Source: Wolfiporia cocos
Taxonomy: Eukaryota > Basidiomycota > Agaricomycetes > Polyporales > Phaeolaceae
Assembly (NCBI GenBank): GCA_029448655.1
Contig: JACCLO010000003.1
Coordinates: 5,022,001-5,086,000, forward strand
Direction: 5' to 3'
DNA length: 64,000 bases
Program-made: the position numbers and the translations under genes
Notes under the pieces: model-generated
The model's input: only the letters and a program-made list of their open reading frames with translations
The model's database searches: none
Told to the model about the DNA's origin: nothing
In this document: positions 58,073 to 64,000 of the stretch, piece after piece
How the letters are laid out: each line of letters begins with the position of its first letter
How positions within the stretch are numbered: the first letter of the stretch is position 1

Positions 58073-58697
58073 AATACAAGGTCTTTGGATGTATCATACA
58101 GTTTTGTAGTTGTGTACCACAATCTCAATGGATTTTTCATGTATTATATGGTTTTGCATTTGGGTACCACAAACTAAATGGAATGGTTTCATCTGGCTCT
58201 GTGAGCACAATAAGTGGGGAATCTCAAATGAAATGCCATCCCAGCAGATGAAGCAATTGCAATGGCCCTCAGGAAGAGGTTACAGAACTCATGGTTGCAG
58301 GAGTCTAAGGCTCCGGCCATATGATATACATGTAGGAAAAATCAGTCAACATATGGTATATGAGCATGGCCACTGTTTTACAAGATGGACATAGAGATCA
58401 TCTCCATTTTCAGTGAACCATAGGTATCAGCACATAGCTGGCATGAGGAGTTGACATGCAGTCAGCATTCAACATTCCATGGCCATACTACAGTCCCGGA
58501 CAAGCAAACTCCGCAATTTTTGTACAGCATCTCTGAGAGGATTTTACTACATTCTGAGTGCATATCTGAACTCTGGAGGCCTGAAAACATCCAAATCCGC
58601 CCCATTCATATTTTTCCCACAACTTTTGGGTCACCGCCAAATTTTCGCCCCAAAAAACATATAGGTGCCCAATGGCTCCCAACAAAAAAACATATGT
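58073..58697. other. No gene seen
   Basis: AT-rich intergenic DNA with only short unrelated readings. The sequence may hold decayed repeats but none was identified. Confidence 0.4.
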
Positions 58698-58699
58698 AG

Positions 58700-58905
58700 A
58701 CTACTCCATACTCAATTCTATAGCTTGAATTGCCTGTTCAGAAACCTGGGGTGCCATTTTTTGCTCCCACACAGCCCATGCTGCTGCCTTCTCCATCAGC
58801 CCAAGTTGATAAGAACTTAGCCAGGAACAACTTATAAAATGTCTGATCATTTCTATTGGGTTAAGCTCACAATGGAACTTGGGCAAGAAAACACAATAGC
58901 CTGGC
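58700..58905 (-). pseudogene. DDE transposase C-terminal relic
   Basis: The minus strand reads FLPKFHCELNPIEMI, the ELNPIE motif near the third catalytic acidic residue of DDE_3/Tc1-like transposases. It is followed by FISCSW..YQLGLMEKAAAWAV.EQK, which resembles the C-terminal tail of related basidiomycete proteins. The expected region between the two parts is missing, and upstream sequence is shifted and stopped. It is a short dead fragment. Confidence 0.6.
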
Positions 58906-60538
58906 TTCTTGAATCATTGTCTCAAGCACTGATGGCTAATTCATGAAGTTGTCTTGCTGACTTAGCAGCTGTGCCATGCAACAGTTCTTGCTCTCAAAAG
59001 AACAGACTGTGGAGCATTTTGCACAGAGCTTGCTGACATCTATCCTTCAAGTACTGGTTTTAGGCCTTTTGGCTCACCTGCCAGTGTTGTCATCTTCTGA
59101 GGAAGTCCCCTAAGGGTAGTGACAGGGTTAGACATGGGAATAAATGTGTCTCACTGTGAGCGCTGCTTGCCTCCATCCAAACCATTCATGTTGGATGCCC
59201 AGAGAGCATTTGGGGAAGAGCAGCATGATTTATCATCCATTGGATCATCTTCAACCCATTGTGCAAGATAAGTTCTGAAATCTTCATTGTCAAGCTCTTC
59301 CCAATCACTACATTCACCCACTCCAGTGCCACTCGTTGTATCTTCCTCTTTGACATCACTCTGAGCTTCAGTACCTTAGTTGCCTTTAGGGCTCAGAACA
59401 CAGGATCACACAAGCATATCTCCAGCAGAATGATTGCATTGTATTGGGTTCAAATGAGCAGTAGATGCCTGACAAGTATGATTTCAAAGGCCAGATGTAT
59501 TTTTGGGCTGTTTAGGATGTCGCCCTAAGCTGTGTTTGATGCACAGTAGTAGTGCTTATCACACCATAATTGATTTATGGAGGATGACATAGGAGTATTA
59601 ATCCATTTCTGATTATGCAATCAGATTGCGACAATGAAAAGGAGTCGATTGGTATATTTTGCGAGATTTTAGCGCTTATTTTGAGGTCACTGCCAATTTT
59701 TTGGACTCAAAAAACTAAGAATGGTTTTTTTTTGAGAATCAGCTCGTACAACTTGCAACTCTTTATCAAGTAATGCATGATTATACATGATTATACTATT
59801 TTTAAGACCCTAGGGAGCATAGAAAATTCATTACTCAAGTTGGCGGAGTTTGCTTGTCTGGGACTGTAGCAGCAGGAACGTCCAGGAAATTGCACTAAAT
59901 GCACAAGATGATGGGGACCTCATCTGCATGAGACTAATGTTGCGGTCACTATGTGGCAACGTATAGCGTTGATTAGATCTTACTTTCTACTGAACAAGGG
60001 GGTAAATTGGAGTTTGTAAATTATATCCCAACATCCATGTGGTCGTGTAGCTATAATCATATCCAAGTCTTATATATTGTCGCACCATACAATCTGTAGA
60101 ACACATATTTCAGTCAGATACACTATCTGTCACTAGCTTATTTATCTGTGGCTTCACCACAGATGTCAGTTGTCACTTAAACATGAGATCTCAAATGGAA
60201 GCTCATTGAAGCTCTACACAAAGTAAGGCATTATTGATACAGCATTCAATAGCAAAGATCAATCGATTGCCAATAGATTGTCACACTACCTTTTGGGAGT
60301 TCTTGAAGAAACATGCAAGAACAACATGGCTTTCTCATCCGCATCCCATTAGTATTATATGTCTACTGAAGGTCTACTCATAGACATATTGAATGCACTC
60401 ACAGTAACTGTATACCATTTTATATACCATGTATATACCATGTACTCAGCCACCTATAAATACATGTATATAGTGTTCATAAAGAACAACATATACTTGG
60501 TATGTGCATTATATGGCTTGAGCCTTACAGGAGTCAAG
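58906..60538. other. AT-rich DNA, no intact gene
   Basis: A minus-strand stretch near 59350-59200 (KRKIQRVALEWVNVVIGKS) may be another coding relic. The rest is AT-rich with no supportable feature. Confidence 0.4.
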
Positions 60539-60690
60539 AGTGTTGCGGTCACAAAGGTCGCGAGAGTTGCGGTCGCGGAGGTCACGAGAGCCGCGGAGGT
60601 CATGATCGCGGAGGTCGTGGTCGTGGTGGTCGCGACCCTCAGGACCCTCACAAAGAGGTCGCAACGGTCACAGCGGTCGCGATAGTTCTT
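60539..60690. repeat. Intergenic TCGCGGAGG tract
   Basis: GGTCGCGAGAGTTGCGGTCGCGGAGGTC and variants, the same composition as the tracts in nearby exons. It lies outside any convincing gene, although one frame reads as a short RGG-like peptide. Confidence 0.8.
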
Positions 60691-61134
60691 GCAAGCAAAG
60701 TCTGTGGCCCAGATCTTAGGTTGGCCATTACTGCTGAGCTATTCATTCAGCCTTCCTTCAATGCTAGCCATTGTCGGCAATGGCAATGAGGGTGGAGGAA
60801 ACCAGGCAAATGCTGAAGTCTTATGGATTTGCTTTTGTTTCATGATGAGAAGGGCCCGGCTTGATATCTCTCACATGGATGCTTGGAGCAGTTTGGTATA
60901 GCATGGCAGTGTCATACCACCAGTGGGTCTATATATCCACAGATCTCACATTGCCACACTGTTCTAACAGCAAAACCCCCAACCTGTCTCCATTCTTGCT
61001 GATATGAAACCAGTCTGCATATAATTGTAAGGATAAAGTGTATTCTCTATGATCAGTACAGCAATTAGGCACATCAAATATTTAAGTAGCAAGGCGATCT
61101 AATCACCAACTACCAAGCAAACAACATGCCACAT
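60691..61134. other. No gene seen
   Basis: Intergenic DNA downstream of the HMG/RGG-family gene. No terminator or other motif identified. Confidence 0.4.
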
Positions 61135-64000
61135 CTATGTATGGTGTCCTTCCTTCCTTTTAGATCTAAGTCGGCGAGGTGATGGAGACCTTGCAGTGTC
61201 CGATCTGGAAGCATGCTTGACACGCCTGTGGGTTGCCTGCCGTTTCGGTGCTGGCTCGACTGCGCCTTTCATCCGCACCATATCCCTCCGACGTTTGGCT
61301 CCCAGTTGTGCTGTGGATGCACTGCTTCCTTCCCCTCCACCCGAGCCTTCTTCCTGAGCATCAGCATCTCCAGATCCATCTCCAACCCTACCTGCCCCCT
61401 CAACAACCTCTGCCCTAGCATCTGTGACATCCCCTTCAACTTCTACAATACCCTCAACATCTGTGTGAGCCCTAGTGTCAGTGGTCACCAAGGCCTCTAC
61501 CACTCCATTTGCATCCGAATTCTGCTCGAGGACCTGACCTCCACCCTCATCATCAGATGAGAAATCCCACAGGGATTGGAACTCTGGATTCTGCCACAAT
61601 GGGGCCAGAACAGACTTCCCATCAAGCAATCTGATCATGACAGACACCAGCATGTCCAAAGCTCCAATGGAAATGCCTTCGGGGTTAGAATCCATCGTAA
61701 TCTGGCTGTCGATGAGGTATTGAGGCGCCCCTTCCCTAGGGACATCTGGCTCGACCCAAACAAATTGAGCATCCTCCATCTCCCGGTAGAGGATGCCGAT
61801 CGTCAATACGATGCGCTGGATCAATGCCTTGTCAGAAGTCAACTTGCATTCATCGTCCTTCATGGGCTGATCATGTCGAAGCCAGTAGGCAACTTCGTCA
61901 AGTCCAGAGGGACCATGAATGTCAGCCCTTCTGTGATGCTCCCAGGTCCAGGATGCCCAATGAGGACCATCTTCATCTTTGCTGAAAAGTACCTGGCTTC
62001 CCTGAACACCAAGGGTCAGTGGTGGGAGACAATCAAGGAGGACATTCATACGATGAGCTCGGAGCACTTCACCACCATGGTCTTGTATGATTCCCCAGTG
62101 CCAAGAGCAAGGAGATAGTTTTGTCGGCGGGTTGGACTCATGAGAGCCCACACTGGAGGGAGATGACGGATATTTTCGGGATTGTTGCTTTGGTCGGTGG
62201 CACCCCAATTGTCGACCCAGTCAGTGATGGTGATGCGTGCACGACCTTTTCCCTTTCCTGACAATGTGAGAGGCTCAGATTGTGTCCATTGGTGAGGACG
62301 ATTCATGGCCATGTTGGGGTCACTGTCACTTGAGGCATTGACATCTTCGTTGGACTTGTCTTGGCCACCGCGATCTTCCCCACGACCTCCGCGACCTCCG
62401 CGACCTCCGTGACCTCCGCGACCTCCGCGACTGCTGCGGCCACGAGTTTCGCGACCTACTTCATTTTTGGCAAGGCCACCGTCCATCTGCTCATCATCAT
62501 TTTCACTCCTTCTCAGTGCCTGTGTCCCACTGACAGAAGGTCCTCCAGCTGCCATGCTGCTTCCAGGTCCAGCCTCATCAATCTCAACATATTCTTTGGT
62601 CTGGGGCTTCTTTGCTGGGGGCACACTACTCGGTAGGTTCCTGTAGATGGCATTGCGGAGCTCATGCTTCGGATTGTTCCTGTAGGCGGTTGTGTATTTC
62701 TTGAATCGGAAGAGGACCGCACCGCTCCTGCCACTCTTGGCATCCTCCCAGTGCTGTAGGATGGCAATGCAGTCCTCCTTTCTCATGTGATGTGGCTCGG
62801 CAAGGGAAATACCGTGCGGCATCATGGCATCGTCAAAGAAGCTCTCAGGCTCACTTGCCATCAAGCCCCAGGGACAGGCACGGTCAGATGCTCCACAGGC
62901 CAGCTCTATTTGCAGCTCAGCAATCTAATTATAACTTTATGAGGAGGACCCACTCACGGTAATGTCTGTTAAGGAACAATCTGATAATTTGCCGCATTCT
63001 AGCTAGACGGAGCCGCTTTCTTGGATTATACGGAGGCAAGATTGGCAATCCCTCATCGTCCATGGGCAAGGAAAACTTCCTGTCATCATCCGAGTCTCCT
63101 GAGTCATCTTCCTCATCAGATCCTTGGGACGTCTTCTTGTCGAGAATCACCTCATGACTGTATGCCTTCCATTGCCCCCACAGGTCATTCTCCCACTTGG
63201 CCCTGTCTTTAAATGAAGGGGCCGAGTCAAAGGCATCATTAAAGTCATGACTGCCAAGGAATGAGCTCTGGGGTGACCCTAGTGATTTTAAACTCACAGC
63301 TCAACATAGGCTTGGTTGTCCTTGGGGTATGCCGTCAACACGAGCGTTCGGACACCAAGCTCAGTTGCCATTTGGTCTGCGAACGCCTTGCACCAACTAT
63401 GCATCTTCCTATTTACTTTGCTATGGAAGATTGTCAGTCATGATGAATGGAAATGGGGCAGCCACGTGAGTTGCAGTTGCAGCACTCGCGAGAGTCGCAG
63501 CCGAGAAGGTCGCGATCGCGAGAGTCGCAGCCGAGAAGGTCGCGATCGCGAGAGTCGCGAGAGTCGCAAAGGTCGTGGGAGTCGTGGTCGCGGAGGCCGC
63601 GGAGGCCGCGAGTGTCGCGAGTGTCGCGGTTGCGAGTGTCGCGGAGGTCGCGGTCACAGAAACATGCAGCTACTCACTTTGGCTGTACAGCTGCCATTGT
63701 CCCTTCACGACTCTTAACCTGTCCCTCAAACTCCTCTTGCTGCTCCTTCGTCAGCTCACCCCAAAGCTCCGTTCCCGCCCTGCCCCAGAAAACAACCTGA
63801 TCCTTGGTTTCCTCGTTCGACTCTGCCATGAGCTTTGCCTGTCGAACCTTCACCTCGTCTGGATGCTCCTTGGCCCACAGTCTCCACATTGAAAGCTTCT
63901 TGCCAATTTGGACTTCCTCTTTTGATGACTGGCCTCCGATTGCTTTTGAATGGTTCCTCAGCCATTCCCTCACTTTCTGTGGCCGAGCATAAGGCTGTAA
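61135..64000 (-). CDS. HMG-box-like/RGG-box orphan gene (partial, runs off window)
   Basis: Exons that keep frame: 64000(edge)-63678, 63420-63298, 63265-62958 and 62905-62052, with short GT-AG introns, then a less certain splice near 62052-61830 into an open region to 61135. The first exon (MWRLWAKEHPDEVK..ELWGELTKEQQEEFEG) has the spacing of an HMG-box-like domain. The next (KAFADQMATELGVRTLVLTAY) is typical of an expanded agaricomycete orphan family. Exon 4 carries PHHMRKEDCIAILQHWEDAK, an acidic linker, an RGG box (RGGRGGHGGRGG) and TITDWVDNWG. The last part is acidic with a basic end (KRRRDM; RRLRSKRKEGHH). RGG boxes bind RNA or G-rich DNA; a nuclear nucleic-acid role is inferred. A dead paralogue is at 220-3046. 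Confidence 0.7.
62375..62460. repeat. RGG-coding CGCGACCTCCGCGACC tract
   Basis: The minus strand reads repeated GGTCGCGGAGGTCGCGGAGG, encoding the RGG box in exon 4 of the orphan gene. It is the intact equivalent of 1030-1115. Confidence 0.88.
63480..63655. repeat. TCGCGAGAGTCGC tract inside an intron
   Basis: Repeats of GAGTCGCAGCCGAGAAGGTCGCGATCGCGA, then GTCGCGGAGGCCGCGGAGG. It lies in the 257-bp intron 63421-63677 of the orphan gene, so it cannot be explained by protein selection. That intron is also unusually long for this locus. Confidence 0.8.

Noticed and set aside
61576..62118. 180-codon plus-strand ORF antisense to the HMG/RGG gene
   Set aside because: The minus-strand exon chain keeps frame over several introns and matches the dead paralogue. 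The plus reading is a shadow.

Overview
The window looks like repeat-dominated nuclear DNA of a filamentous basidiomycete, probably an agaricomycete. The evidence is short GT-AG introns of about 48-80 bp, an HMG-box-like orphan protein family with an RGG box, a Cys-rich orphan gene, and a large load of chromodomain Ty3/gypsy LTR retrotransposons. Element names used here (Gyp-1 to Gyp-5, NA-1, NA-2) are local labels, not published names.

Layout. 1-3046: a dead plus-strand copy of the HMG/RGG gene at the right edge, cut by three solo LTRs. 3047-30129: Gyp-1 (plus strand), which contains Gyp-2 (6625-24533, minus), which in turn contains Gyp-3 (7461-17459, minus). Target-site duplications (TSDs) and LTR identity fix this order. 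A solo LTR (24706-25405) also sits in the Gyp-1 pol. 30130-37714: a decayed, truncated minus-strand Gyp-4. 37715-39722: a minus-strand orphan pseudogene. 39979-43406: remnants of Gyp-5 with a 1.9 kb non-autonomous element, NA-1, inside its dUTPase. 43407-47000: another dead gene, low-complexity DNA and a satellite array. 46994-52390: LTR fragments, the foldback element NA-2, solo LTRs and diverged satellite. 52500-52790: a 43-46 bp minisatellite. 53473-58072: a divergent pair of apparently intact spliced host genes. 58073-61130: AT-rich DNA with a DDE transposase relic. 61135-64000: an apparently intact HMG/RGG-family gene on the minus strand that runs off the window.

Two autonomous element architectures are present. 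Gyp-1 and Gyp-2 encode gag, then pol in the -1 frame with protease, dUTPase, RT, RNase H, integrase, chromodomain and a conserved C-terminal domain. A third ORF overlaps that last part in another frame and ends in two CCHC zinc knuckles. Gyp-3 and Gyp-4 encode an extra ORF0, then gag, then pol; in Gyp-3 the dUTPase is at the extreme C-terminus after the chromodomain.

Every family whose LTR-internal junction is visible has an 11-nt primer-binding site next to the LTR. Each is exactly complementary to an 11-nt sequence 33-37 nt downstream of that LTR's own TATA box. This is the arrangement expected for Tf1/sushi-type self-priming of reverse transcription. The 11-mer differs between families but is matched within each, except that Gyp-1 and Gyp-2 share one. 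NA-2 appears to be an integrated foldback cDNA with the same LTR end at both termini.

A TCGCGGAGG/TCGCGA-type sequence recurs in exons, an intron and intergenic DNA of otherwise unrelated genes, in several reading frames. Coordinates come from reading the sequence by eye. LTR and exon boundaries were cross-checked by TSDs and reading-frame arithmetic, but no database search was possible.
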